DNA from: CAVQBP01 sp964448105
GTDB taxonomy: Bacteria > Bacteroidota > Ignavibacteria > Ignavibacteriales > Ignavibacteriaceae
NCBI GenBank assembly: GCA_964448105.1
Contig: CAYUVK010000053.1
Coordinates: 1 to 34,313, forward strand
Direction of reading: 5' to 3'
DNA: 34,313 nucleotides
Part shown: one piece after another, positions 1 to 9,009 of the stretch
Layout of the letters: each line of letters begins with the position of its first letter
How positions within the stretch are numbered: the stretch's first letter is position 1
The notes under the pieces: model-generated
The model's database searches: none
The model's input: only the letters and a program-made list of their open reading frames with translations
Told to the model about the DNA's origin: nothing
Program-made: the position numbers and the translations under genes

Positions 1-56
1 ATCAGCTTAAATTCAATAATTCAACCTTAATTAAGAAAATGTTATTGCTAAAATAA
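1..56 (+). CDS. 3' end of a T9SS-sorted protein (partial)
   Basis: Reading from base 3 gives 17 codons and a TAA at 54-56. The last residues are KKMLLLK, preceded by a short Q-L-K-F-N-N stretch. This is the pattern that ends the type A T9SS sorting domain. The three complete T9SS proteins here finish in the same way (KKMLLIK at 15995, KKMIFLR at 18769, RKMVLIK at 28156). The DNA around the stop is also close to the end of the gene at 13830. The body of the protein lies outside the window, so its function cannot be told. What is seen is only the in-frame tail; its assignment to T9SS cargo is by comparison within the window. A chance match is possible with so few codons but unlikely, given the position of the stop. 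Confidence 0.72.
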   Translation, partial: QLKFNNSTLIKKMLLLK

Positions 57-207
57 GGAAAACCTTCTGATTAGTTAACAAACAAAAAGGCAAAAATCAG
101 TGAATTAAAAACTGAAATTAAGCGGAAGAAAAGTTTATGTTTGATATTCATACTAGCTTTAAGGGAGTTCATATCATTAAAAATAAAAAGAAATAAAAGT
201 TATAATT

Positions 208-1485
208 ATGAAAAAAAGAATTAAATCAATTTTGGTTCAGATTACAGGTTTAATTGTTTTTTCTATTTTTCTTACTTTTTCAAATTTGAGCTGTAACTCG
301 CCAACCGGGCCCCAAGATACACCTTATATAACATATATTGTCTCGGGAGGTTTTACTGGAGGTATCCACACAAAGTTAGTAATAGATGAATATGGTGCAG
401 CATCTCTGGAGTCGGAATATCCTGCATTGAAACGGCAGCTTACCCCGGAGCAATATCATTCTTTACTTATTTTGTTTGACGATTTTGAAAAATTACCCGA
501 TTCTGCAATGATCCGGTGTGTTGATAGTTTTATCTATACAGTCGAATATAAAGTTGGCAGTTACACTAAAATTGTTAGTGCTGATAATTGTGCATTATTT
601 GATTCAACTAATTTTTATATTGAAAAATTTAAATCAATTGTGAATCAATTAAATTATTTGGCAAATCAAATTTATAATGAACAGGCTTCATGGATTGGTC
701 TCACTGCCGAATATAAGATCGATAAAAATATCTACAAAATCGGAGAACAAGTAAAATTAACTTACATTTTAAAAAACCCGACAAATAAAGAACGGACTAT
801 GTATTTTAAAAATCAATATAAATTCCAATTTCTAATCTATAAAACGGATTATCCCCTCGTTTATTATACTTATCCGGAAGATTATGAAACCAATACAACA
901 AATCCAGATAAAATTACTCTGGCACCTGGAGAAGAAAAAACAATCAATTATATTTGGGACAAAAAAATTAAAGATCATGAAAATTGGATCCAGGCCCCCG
1001 TAGGGATGTACTCAATTTCAATGAGTTTTGTCGGAGGTAAAGTAAATGGCAATTATTTATTTTTCGATATCATAGATCCCTCAATTCCAATTGAAGGAAA
1101 AGTCGTTCCTGATTATAATGGCGAAGGGAGCTATTCCAAAAATTACAATTTTCAGCTGCTGGTAAAAAATCGGATGAATTCACCAGTAACATTGGATTTT
1201 CCCAATAGTCAAAAAATATCTTTGCAATTATATTCAAATGATATTCCATCAAAGAGAGAATTGTTATATGAAAGTAATCTTGTAATAGATAATCAATCTT
1301 CTCAGATTACGATCCCCGCTCAAGGTGAAGAAACATTTTCTTATGTTCAAAATAAAGATAGTCTTAATCTTGGAGACATTTACTGGTTCTACGTTAAAAT
1401 TAAACTGTTAGCTCAAAATTTGAATTTCGAAAAAGATGCAGGGATATCAATATATCAATATTCGGATAATTCAAATAAAAAATAA
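208..1485 (+). CDS. lipoprotein with BsuPI-like domain
   Basis: Predicted envelope lipoprotein of 425 residues. A Lys/Arg-rich start and hydrophobic segment (about 8-25) end in N-L-S-C, with Cys29 as the likely lipidated residue. The lipobox is loose: Asn rather than Leu at -3. Residues about 165-285 look like the intracellular proteinase inhibitor fold (BsuPI family): an N-P-T-N turn, a hydrophobic strand ending in a Tyr-rich stretch, an L-A-P-G-E turn, then I-W-D and a G-M-Y-S-I strand. In this family the name comes from a Bacillus inhibitor; in envelope proteins the domain more likely acts as a binding beta-sandwich. The region before it (45-160) and the last 130 residues are not recognised; the latter looks like a second beta-sandwich. 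The ATG at 208 has no clear Shine-Dalgarno but is the only start that keeps the signal peptide. Function unknown. Confidence 0.85.
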   Translation: MKKRIKSILVQITGLIVFSIFLTFSNLSCNSPTGPQDTPYITYIVSGGFTGGIHTKLVIDEYGAASLESEYPALKRQLTPEQYHSLLILFDDFEKLPDSAMIRCVDSFIYTVEYKVGSYTKIVSADNCALFDSTNFYIEKFKSIVNQLNYLANQIYNEQASWIGLTAEYKIDKNIYKIGEQVKLTYILKNPTNKERTMYFKNQYKFQFLIYKTDYPLVYYTYPEDYETNTTNPDKITLAPGEEKTINYIWDKKIKDHENWIQAPVGMYSISMSFVGGKVNGNYLFFDIIDPSIPIEGKVVPDYNGEGSYSKNYNFQLLVKNRMNSPVTLDFPNSQKISLQLYSNDIPSKRELLYESNLVIDNQSSQITIPAQGEETFSYVQNKDSLNLGDIYWFYVKIKLLAQNLNFEKDAGISIYQYSDNSNKK

Positions 1486-1645
1486 AGTTGTCCCCTCGCC
1501 CACAGAGTTTAAAGAAAACTTCATATATTTTAATATAATATAATATTTAAAAAAAACCATTTCTCTAATTTTTGATATATAATTTATCATTTCTAAATTC
1601 ACATTCTGAATTTTTTAAATTCGAATTAATATTGTAAAGAATATT

Positions 1646-3688
1646 TTGTCTACTACCGGTAAATCAAAATCAAGAATTACTTTAAAACATGTTAAATATT
1701 TAATTAAGCTTAAAGAGCTTGATAAATATTTTTCAGATAAAAAACTAGGCTCTTTTGTTGAAAACGGTAAAACATTTTTTAGATTATTTGCTCCAAGCGT
1801 TTTGAAGGTAATGCTTTATACTTTTTCTTCCGTTGAAGATACTGAAGGTGTTATTTATGAAATGATAAAAGATGAAAATGCTGTTTGGGAATTTTCGTTA
1901 GAAGGAGAGAATTACGGATTATTTTATGGATATAGAGTTTATCATACCGGAGATTTATTAACTGATCATGTGGAATTATCAATCGATCCATATTCAAAAG
2001 CAGTTGCTACATATAATACATATTTTAATCCAAGGAAATCTATAGTTTTAAAAGAAAATGATTACGATTGGGAAGGGGATAATTGGATTGAAAGGGACTG
2101 GCGTGATTTTATAATTTATGAAATGCATATGAGAGATATGACTGCACATCAATCTTCCGGTGTATCCAAACCAGGAACTTATCAAGGATTAATTGAAAAA
2201 GGCAAACCCGGCGGGATCGATTATATCAAAAGTTTGGGGATTAACACTGTTGAACTATTGCCTTCACAGGAATTTGGAAATATTGAATCACCTTACGAAG
2301 AATCTCTTCACGGAAAATATAATACATGGAATCCATACGAAATGAACCATTGGGGATATATGACTGCAGCTTTCTTTGCGCCTGAAGCTTATTATAGTAT
2401 AAATGCAAGGAAACTAGAATGGAATAAATGGTATGGTGAATCTGCAAAACAGATAAATGATTTTAAGGATATGGTGAAGGTTTTTCATAAAGAAGGAATA
2501 GCTGTTATGATGGATGTTGTGTATAATCATATTTCAGAATATGAACTGGGTAACTTAAAGCAAATTGATAAGGAATATTATTTCCGTTTGAATGGAAAAG
2601 GAAATTTCATTTCAGAAAGTCATACAGGGAATGATTTTAAAACGGAAAGGCCGATGTCCCGGAGAATGATTATCGACAGCATCTTATATTGGATGAAGGA
2701 ATATCATATTGATGGATTTCGTTTTGATCTTGCCAGGCTTATTGATTGGGAAACTGTTGAAGAAACCTTTAGGCAAGCTCGAATGATAAATCCAAATGTA
2801 ATTTTTGTTGCCGAACCATGGGGTGGTGGTTATGATCCTATGGGATTTTCTTTAAGAGGATGGGGAAGCTGGAATGATCAGTTTAGAAATGGTATTAAAG
2901 GGGAAAACCCAACGAAGGGTTTAGGATGGATTTTTGGCCATTGGTATGCACACAATAATTATGAAAGGATTAAAAGTTATGTAAGGGGAACTATTTCAAA
3001 AGATGAACATGGTTTATTCCAAAAGAAAGAACATTCAGTCAACTATCTTGAATCTCACGATGGATATACTTTGGCTGATTTTATTAGAATTGGTTCCGGG
3101 GAAGCGGATCCTGAAAAAATTATTGAAAATATTGATGTTCATACTAAGTTAACCCCTATTCAATTAAAGTTAAATAAATTAGCCGCACTTTTTTTATTTA
3201 CTTCTCAAGGAATGATAATGGTTCATGAAGGGCAGGAGTTTGCCCGCAGCAAGGTTATTTTTCCTGATCCCAAAGTGCAGGATAATAATAAAGGTAAAAT
3301 GGATCATAACAGTTATGAGAAAGATAATGAAACAAATTACTTAAATTATAATCATATTAAAATTAATAAAGAGCTTCATGATTATTATAAAGGATTAATA
3401 ACTCTAAGAAACAGGTATGATGTATTCAGAAAAGCTGGCCATAATGAAATAAAATTTTTTGATGTAAAAGAAAATTCTTTTGCTCTTGGTTACTCAATAG
3501 AACATGAAAAAAATATTTTTCTAATTTTTTTTAATTCTAACCCTCAAAAGGAGCAGGAATTTATACTGCCGGAAGGGGAATGGGACATGTTAGTGAATTC
3601 TGAAGAAGCAGGAATAGAATCATTAGAAAAAATATCCAGTAAGATTACTTTAAAACCCTCGACAGGATTAGTCTTAATGAAAAACTAA
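1646..3688 (+). CDS. GH13 pullulanase/glycogen-debranching-type alpha-glucanase
   Basis: 680-residue glycoside hydrolase of family 13, probably cleaving alpha-1,6 (or alpha-1,4) bonds in glycogen-like glucans. No signal peptide is seen, so it is probably cytoplasmic. Residues about 38-125 match a CBM48-type beta-sandwich, as in isoamylase, GlgX and pullulanase. The (beta/alpha)8 barrel follows from about 150 with all four conserved regions: D-V-V-Y-N-H (Asp290, His295), G-F-R-F-D (nucleophile Asp361), E-P-W (acid/base Glu390) and E-S-H-D (His471, Asp472). A beta-sandwich from about 600 closes it. W-G-Y followed by F-A-P-E recalls the pullulanase/isoamylase branch. The start is a TTG at 1646, because the first in-frame ATG lies about 55 codons in, inside the CBM48-like domain. 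The 3' end overlaps the convergent histidine kinase gene by four bases. The family is secure; exact specificity is not, so no symbol is given. Confidence 0.93.
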   Translation: MSTTGKSKSRITLKHVKYLIKLKELDKYFSDKKLGSFVENGKTFFRLFAPSVLKVMLYTFSSVEDTEGVIYEMIKDENAVWEFSLEGENYGLFYGYRVYHTGDLLTDHVELSIDPYSKAVATYNTYFNPRKSIVLKENDYDWEGDNWIERDWRDFIIYEMHMRDMTAHQSSGVSKPGTYQGLIEKGKPGGIDYIKSLGINTVELLPSQEFGNIESPYEESLHGKYNTWNPYEMNHWGYMTAAFFAPEAYYSINARKLEWNKWYGESAKQINDFKDMVKVFHKEGIAVMMDVVYNHISEYELGNLKQIDKEYYFRLNGKGNFISESHTGNDFKTERPMSRRMIIDSILYWMKEYHIDGFRFDLARLIDWETVEETFRQARMINPNVIFVAEPWGGGYDPMGFSLRGWGSWNDQFRNGIKGENPTKGLGWIFGHWYAHNNYERIKSYVRGTISKDEHGLFQKKEHSVNYLESHDGYTLADFIRIGSGEADPEKIIENIDVHTKLTPIQLKLNKLAALFLFTSQGMIMVHEGQEFARSKVIFPDPKVQDNNKGKMDHNSYEKDNETNYLNYNHIKINKELHDYYKGLITLRNRYDVFRKAGHNEIKFFDVKENSFALGYSIEHEKNIFLIFFNSNPQKEQEFILPEGEWDMLVNSEEAGIESLEKISSKITLKPSTGLVLMKN

Positions 3689-6600
3689 TTCTTTAATCCT
3701 TCTTTAAGAGATTTCTCGACTGCATATTTAAATAAACTTAAATCGACGGGTTTGTGAAATACAAATTCAATTCCGAGCTGGTTATAATCATCCATTTCGT
3801 TTCGCGTGATATCTCCGCTTAAAACAATTATTGGTGGTTTACTTTTTATATTTGATTTTTTTATTGCCCGAATAAGTTCATGTCCATTCATTACCGGCAT
3901 ATTATGATCTGTAATAATTAAAGCAGGAGGAGAATTTTTAATTATTTCCAAGGCTTCATTTCCATCCGATGCGGTTTTTACATTATAATCGGGAGTTATA
4001 TTCTTTAATATTTTGGAATACAAAAGTTTATCGGTTTTGCTGTCATCCACCAGTAAAATATCGGCCGATGCAATTGGTAATGTAAATCTAAAATCCGAAC
4101 CTTTCCCGTATTCTGTCTCAACCCAAATTTTACCGCCGTGTTTTTCGATTATTTCTTTTACCAGAGAAAGTCCCAAACCGCTACCTTTTTCTCCGGAAGT
4201 TCCTTCCGAAGTAAATTTCGATTCAACTTTAAATAAATATTTTAAATTTTCTTCTTTAATTCCGACACCATTATCTTTTATAGAAAACTCAACAAATCTG
4301 GGTTTACTAGAGGGATTAACAGTAATAATTATGTTACCACCATCTCTAGTAAACTTAATTGCATTGGAAATCAGGTTATTAAATACCTGCCCGATTAATT
4401 CTTTATCAACAAAAACAAAAACATCGTTTCCAACAAGTGAAGTAAGCTCAATATTTTTTTGAAAAGCAGCGCCCGACAATGCGTTAACAGATTTTTCAAT
4501 GATTGAGTTAGCGTCAACTCTTTCCAGGTCAAAGTTGATTCTTCCTGTCTGAAGTCTTGTCCAATCAAGTAAGGAGTTTACAAGCGAAAGCATAGACTTA
4601 GACGAATCTTTAATATATTTTATATATTGATTTTTTTCATCATCAGTAAGTTCTTCATCAGTTAACAGCAGATCTGTAAAACCAAGAATTGAACTAAAAG
4701 GAGTTCTTAAATCGTGAGAGACAATTGAAATAAATTTATCTTTGGTCTCGTTTAATTTAACAAGGTTTTCGGTTGTCTTTATTAAGTCTTCTTCTGCTTT
4801 TTTTCTTAAAGAAATATTATTAATTAAACCGTATACTTTTTGAATTTTCCCGGTAATTCCTCTTACTACATTGACTTTGTTCCGAGCCCAAACAATATTT
4901 CCCGATTTGTTTATAATTCTGAATTCAATTTCTTCGGAATTTAAAATCTTACTCTTGAAAAGAGTTCTAATTTTTTGCTTAACAATGGAAAGGTCACTTG
5001 GATGCACGATTTTTATTAACAACTTGGAATCATTTAAAAATTCCTGTTGGGTATACCCAGTTATTTTTTCTACTGAAGATGTAAAGAAAACAGGCTTGAG
5101 AATATTATTTACCTTTTCATAGGTATATAGAAAATCATCAATGCTTTCTATTATATTTCTATATTTCTCCTCGGAATCAGTAATCGCATTCTGTGCTTTT
5201 TTTCTTTCGGTAATATCACGAATTATAAATACCATGAAATTTTTAAGGTTCAATTCAAAAGTCGAAGCAGAGATCTCTGCATAAAAATTTGAATTGTCTT
5301 TTCGTTTACCTAAAAACTCCAACCTTCCCCAACCTTTTTTTTTCTTTTCGATAATTTGAAAATATTCTGCTACCTTAAGCACATCATGATTCTCAGCTAA
5401 ATCTAAAATATCTTTATTTGTAAGTTCTTCCTGATTATCGTAACCAAAAATATTTGCAAATAACTGGTTTGCCTGTACTATTTTCCCCTTTGACTCAACT
5501 GCAATTCCCTCCGGAGAAGATTTGAAAATAGAGTTGAAAAATCTTTTTTCTTCTTCATTTAAAGATTCTTCAGTTACATTTTCAAAATAGCAATTTATAA
5601 AAATAATTTTTTCATCTTTACCGTATATGGGAATAAAAATGGATGAAAAAATTATTTTTTCACCTTTACCTGATATAAAAGGGATATTTGATTTAGGAAT
5701 ATTTAAATGAGATTTTAATTCAAATGATGTTTCCCTAATGAAATCAGGGGCGATTATATTTCTAATATTTTTATTTAGTAAATTTTCCTGTGAATATTTT
5801 AATTCCGAAGTTAATTTCTTATTAACATCCGTAATGTAACCCTCAGCGTTTAAAACACATAAAGGATATTCAGCATAGTAGAAATTATTTTTAAATTTAT
5901 TTTCCGAATTTCTTAACTGCTGTTCCGCATAAGTTCTTTCGGTAACATCGGTACAAATAACTACAATATTATTATCTGTTTCTTTCGATAATGCAAAACG
6001 TGAATAAATAATTTTCTCGGAATTGTTTTTTGTTACTGCCTTTAGTTCACCTTCCCAGGTTTTTGATATCTGCAGCCGGGATTTTATATCATTAAAACTG
6101 AATTTAAAGATTTGTCCTAAAAATTCTCCTGTGATATCTTCTTTAGAATAACCAAACATATCCTCTGCTGAATTTGTCCAGAAGTTTATATTACCGTCAT
6201 CATCAATTATAAAAATCGGGTCTGCAGCAGATTCGATAACATACTTATATTGTCTTAGTTTATTTAATTCTCTTTTTAGAGCTTTTTCATCATTAATTAT
6301 TTCACTTACATCATTTAACCAGATAAATATATACTGCGTTTCTTCACTATCTAACAGCGGTTCAATAATACAATTATAATGGTATATTTCTTCATCAAAA
6401 AGGAGATCAACTTTACATTTCGCCGTAATTTTTTGCACTCTTACAGCTTCAAATTTTTCCTTAAATTCATTATGGATTTCCTGATTAAAGATTTTATCAA
6501 TAGATAAATCTTCTTCTTTGAATCCAGCGAGAGTTAAATTCGATTTCAGTTTTTTTATATTTTTACCAAAAGAAAATTTTATGTTTCCTTCTTGATCAGC

Positions 6601-7062
6601 AATTAAAAGAAGATTATTCAACCTACTTATAGCTTTTTCAAGCTGTTCTATACTCAGTTCCTTATCGTCAGGTTTTTTATCGGTAATTTTAAGATCTTCT
6701 ACTATCAGAATTCCACCTGCGAAAATTCCGTTTTCAAATAACGGAGAAGCTTTTACAACAACAGATATTTTACCGTCCTTCGTTTTTATATAGGCGACTT
6801 CGGTTTCAAAAGAATATCCTTCTTCTAATTTTTTAAGATCTTCTGAAATATCATATGAAGGGAACAGTTTGTATTGAAGTATATTATTTTCGATTAAAGA
6901 AGCGGTATTAATTTGGTATAGACTTCCGAACTGATAAAAGTTTTCATTAACAAAATATACTTTCCAATCAGAAGAAAACAACAAAACTCCAATCGGCACA
7001 TTCTGAATAATATTAGAAAAGGATTCTAGATTAAAATTATTTTCTTTAAGGCTGCTATTCAT
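3685..7062 (-). CDS. multi-PAS hybrid sensor histidine kinase with C-terminal receiver
   Basis: 1125-residue cytoplasmic hybrid kinase; no membrane segments are visible. About six PAS or PAS-like units run from 12 to 755 (rough starts 12, 140, 270, 390, 505, 630). The later ones end in typical PAC motifs such as I-R-D-I-T-E-R-K. A dimerisation/phosphoacceptor helix follows with S-H-D-L-R-T-P (His783). The ATPase domain has its N box (N-L-I-S-N-A), D-N-G-V-G-I and G-S-G-L-G-L. The receiver (about 1002-1120) carries the acidic pair Asp1006/Asp1007, phosphoacceptor Asp1052 and Lys1104. All catalytic residues are present, so a His783 to Asp1052 relay is expected. No partner regulator or output domain lies nearby, so it is an orphan kinase. 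Ligands of the PAS units cannot be told; no haem or flavin signature is obvious. The ATG at 7062 is preceded by AAGAAGGA, about 13 bases upstream. Confidence 0.95.
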   Translation of the reverse strand: MNSSLKENNFNLESFSNIIQNVPIGVLLFSSDWKVYFVNENFYQFGSLYQINTASLIENNILQYKLFPSYDISEDLKKLEEGYSFETEVAYIKTKDGKISVVVKASPLFENGIFAGGILIVEDLKITDKKPDDKELSIEQLEKAISRLNNLLLIADQEGNIKFSFGKNIKKLKSNLTLAGFKEEDLSIDKIFNQEIHNEFKEKFEAVRVQKITAKCKVDLLFDEEIYHYNCIIEPLLDSEETQYIFIWLNDVSEIINDEKALKRELNKLRQYKYVIESAADPIFIIDDDGNINFWTNSAEDMFGYSKEDITGEFLGQIFKFSFNDIKSRLQISKTWEGELKAVTKNNSEKIIYSRFALSKETDNNIVVICTDVTERTYAEQQLRNSENKFKNNFYYAEYPLCVLNAEGYITDVNKKLTSELKYSQENLLNKNIRNIIAPDFIRETSFELKSHLNIPKSNIPFISGKGEKIIFSSIFIPIYGKDEKIIFINCYFENVTEESLNEEEKRFFNSIFKSSPEGIAVESKGKIVQANQLFANIFGYDNQEELTNKDILDLAENHDVLKVAEYFQIIEKKKKGWGRLEFLGKRKDNSNFYAEISASTFELNLKNFMVFIIRDITERKKAQNAITDSEEKYRNIIESIDDFLYTYEKVNNILKPVFFTSSVEKITGYTQQEFLNDSKLLIKIVHPSDLSIVKQKIRTLFKSKILNSEEIEFRIINKSGNIVWARNKVNVVRGITGKIQKVYGLINNISLRKKAEEDLIKTTENLVKLNETKDKFISIVSHDLRTPFSSILGFTDLLLTDEELTDDEKNQYIKYIKDSSKSMLSLVNSLLDWTRLQTGRINFDLERVDANSIIEKSVNALSGAAFQKNIELTSLVGNDVFVFVDKELIGQVFNNLISNAIKFTRDGGNIIITVNPSSKPRFVEFSIKDNGVGIKEENLKYLFKVESKFTSEGTSGEKGSGLGLSLVKEIIEKHGGKIWVETEYGKGSDFRFTLPIASADILLVDDSKTDKLLYSKILKNITPDYNVKTASDGNEALEIIKNSPPALIITDHNMPVMNGHELIRAIKKSNIKSKPPIIVLSGDITRNEMDDYNQLGIEFVFHKPVDLSLFKYAVEKSLKEGLKN

Positions 7063-7493
7063 TTTTAATAAAAATTCCTTCTTAATATAGACTTTTGAGA
7101 AATTTAATTAATGAAAGCTAATCGTCAAAAGATAACTTCATAATATTAAATCATCAAAGCCATTTTCTTAAAGGTTAATAGCAATAAATATGCAAAAAAA
7201 ACATCTCTTTTAAGCTTATATTTTGACTACTTTTTTTGCATAAAAAAATATATTTAAGGATTATGTCTCAAAATGAAAACGCATAAATGAATGTATGATT
7301 TCCCAATATTTAATAAAGAACGATTCTCTTTATTGCCGGTATTAATTTGTAATTAACCAAAAGGGAAATAACTGATTAGCAAAACTTTTTGTTTAAAGTT
7401 TTTGGCTTAATCCCCACATAAAAACAATAATGTAAAATAATAAAATTAATTATCATACACTACAATTTCTAAAATTAGAATTTAAAGTTTCTA
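7063..7493. other. 431-bp gap between the kinase gene and lpdA
   Basis: No gene is seen. It must carry the promoter of the minus-strand kinase gene (candidate at 7126-7158) and the end of the pyruvate dehydrogenase transcript. An 8-bp inverted repeat AATAAAGA/TCTTTATT (7312-7319 and 7327-7334, 7-base loop) is present but has no following T-run, so it is not a convincing terminator. A weaker TTCTAA/TTAGAA repeat lies just past the lpdA stop (about 7468-7481). The rest is AT-rich without recognisable structure. Confidence 0.6.
7126..7158 (-). promoter_or_regulatory. possible promoter of the histidine kinase gene
   Basis: Read on the minus strand: TTTG (7158-7155), 20 bases, then TATCTTTTG (7134-7126). 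This resembles the Bacteroidota consensus TTTG-N19-TAnnTTTG, but the spacer is one base long and the second box has one extra base. The distance to the ATG at 7062 (about 60 bases) is reasonable. Whether this organism uses that consensus is assumed, so this is a weak call. Confidence 0.22.
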
Positions 7494-8909
7494 TTACTTA
7501 TCCCTTTTAGGTCTATAAATATGAGTACTCTGTCCGAAGAATACTTCTGCAGCTTCCATTAGAGTTTCCGATAAAGTCGGATGCGGGTGAATAGTCAATT
7601 TTAAATCAGTTAAATTAGCAGCCATTTCAATAGCGAGTACTCCTTCGGCAATTAATTCTCCGGCACTGGGTCCGCAAATTCCAATTCCAAGGATCCTTTC
7701 GGTTTGAGGATTAACAATAATTTTTGTAACGCCATCACTTCTATCTAATGTTGTAGCTCTGCCTGATGCCGCCCATGGAAATTTTGCAACTTTATAATCG
7801 ATACCTTTTTCTTTTGCATAATTTTCTGTTATACCAGCCCATGCAATTTCGGGATCAGTAAAAACAACGGCTGGAATAGCTTTGGGTTCGAATGCAACTT
7901 TATGACCTGCAATTGCTTCAACAGCAGTCCTACCTTCATGAGAAGCTTTATGTGCAAGCATAGGTTCGCCAACAATATCACCGATTGCATAGATATCAGG
8001 GTCGTCGGTTTGTAATTGCTGGTTAACTTTTATCCAGCCTCTTTGATTTATCTTAACTTTTGTATTTTCAAGTCCAAGACCTTTTGTTTCCGGTTTTCTC
8101 CCGATAGACATTAATACATAGTCATAAACTTCTTCAAATTCTTTCCCATCTTCTCCTTTTATTTTTACATTTATGCCTTTATCCATTTCATTCATTTCCA
8201 AGACTCTGGAGTTTAACATTACTTTTTCAAAACTCTTTTCTATTCTTTTAGCGAGATAAGAAACCAAATCCCTATCAGCTCCGGGTAATAATCCCGGCAT
8301 CATTTCAACTACAGATACTTTTGAGCCTAAAGATTTATAAACGGAACCCAGTTCCAGGCCGATATATCCTCCCCCAACTACTAAAAGGTTTTTGGGAATT
8401 TCAGGTAAATCCAATGCAGTTGTTGAATTTAATAATCTTTTGCTTTTAATATCTAGCGATGGAATAGAAGCAATAACAGAACCTGTAGCTATAATTACTT
8501 TATCAAATGAAAGTTCATCTGTTCCGCCATTTTTTTTTTCAATTTTTAATTTTTTTGAATTAATAAAAGATGCATTCCCTTGAATATAATTTACTTTTCT
8601 TTGTTTGGATAGAATTCCCAATCCGCCCGTCATTTTGCCGACAACTTCATTTTTCCACTCTCTCAATCTATCAAGGTTTATTTTGGGTTCGGGAAAATCC
8701 AATCCCATATGTTTTGCATCTTTTGTCTCATTTAGCAGTTTAGCTACGTGAAGCAATGCTTTTGAAGGAATACAGCCTCTGTAAAGACATACCCCTCCCG
8801 GATTTTTTTCACGATCAATTAGTGTAACATCCAGACCTAAATCAGCTGCAAGAAATGCAGCAGCATATCCTCCGGGCCCGCCTCCGATTATTGCTAGTTT
8901 AATTACCAT
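7494..8909 (-). CDS. lpdA: dihydrolipoyl dehydrogenase (E3 of pyruvate dehydrogenase)
   Basis: 471-residue FAD enzyme that reoxidises dihydrolipoyl groups of the E2 subunit with NAD+. The N-terminal FAD fold has G-G-G-P-G-G-Y (residues 9-15). The redox-active disulfide lies in G-G-V-C-L-Y-R-G-C-I-P-S-K (Cys41, Cys46). A second Rossmann motif V-V-G-G-G-Y-I-G-L-E binds NAD, and A-I-G-D-I-V-G contacts FAD. The C-terminal dimerisation domain carries H-P-H-P-T-L-S-E, with the His-Glu pair that completes the active site of the partner subunit. The length is normal for the family. The ATG at 8909 follows AAGGA by about 8 bases. It is the last gene of the aceE-aceF-lpdA run, 100 bp after aceF. It may also serve 2-oxoglutarate dehydrogenase or glycine cleavage, as E3 often does; the context says pyruvate dehydrogenase. 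Confidence 0.97.
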   Translation of the reverse strand: MVIKLAIIGGGPGGYAAAFLAADLGLDVTLIDREKNPGGVCLYRGCIPSKALLHVAKLLNETKDAKHMGLDFPEPKINLDRLREWKNEVVGKMTGGLGILSKQRKVNYIQGNASFINSKKLKIEKKNGGTDELSFDKVIIATGSVIASIPSLDIKSKRLLNSTTALDLPEIPKNLLVVGGGYIGLELGSVYKSLGSKVSVVEMMPGLLPGADRDLVSYLAKRIEKSFEKVMLNSRVLEMNEMDKGINVKIKGEDGKEFEEVYDYVLMSIGRKPETKGLGLENTKVKINQRGWIKVNQQLQTDDPDIYAIGDIVGEPMLAHKASHEGRTAVEAIAGHKVAFEPKAIPAVVFTDPEIAWAGITENYAKEKGIDYKVAKFPWAASGRATTLDRSDGVTKIIVNPQTERILGIGICGPSAGELIAEGVLAIEMAANLTDLKLTIHPHPTLSETLMEAAEVFFGQSTHIYRPKRDK

Positions 8910-8980
8910 TTATAAATTCCTTGATATACATACTATAAGAATTAGAATGAATTAAAATATATTTATGATGATTTAAATTC

Positions 8981-9004
8981 TTGAACTTGAACTTACACTT
9001 GAAC
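8981..9004. repeat. four-unit hexanucleotide tandem repeat (TTGAAC)
   Basis: Plus-strand units TTGAAC, TTGAAC, TTACAC, TTGAAC lie end to end in the spacer between aceF and lpdA, 5 bases beyond the aceF stop codon (9010-9012). One unit differs at two positions. No coding role is possible here. It may be a microsatellite-like tract; a binding site is also conceivable. Confidence 0.6.
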
Positions 9005-9009
9005 TTTTT

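Noticed and set aside
1532..1560. TATAAT-like run upstream of the GH13 gene
   Set aside because: A low-complexity TA stretch with no credible upstream box; not specific enough to call a promoter.
4013..4462. 149-codon plus-strand frame opposite the histidine kinase
   Set aside because: Lies wholly opposite the conserved ATPase domain and receiver start; Ser/Pro/Leu-rich shadow with no motif.
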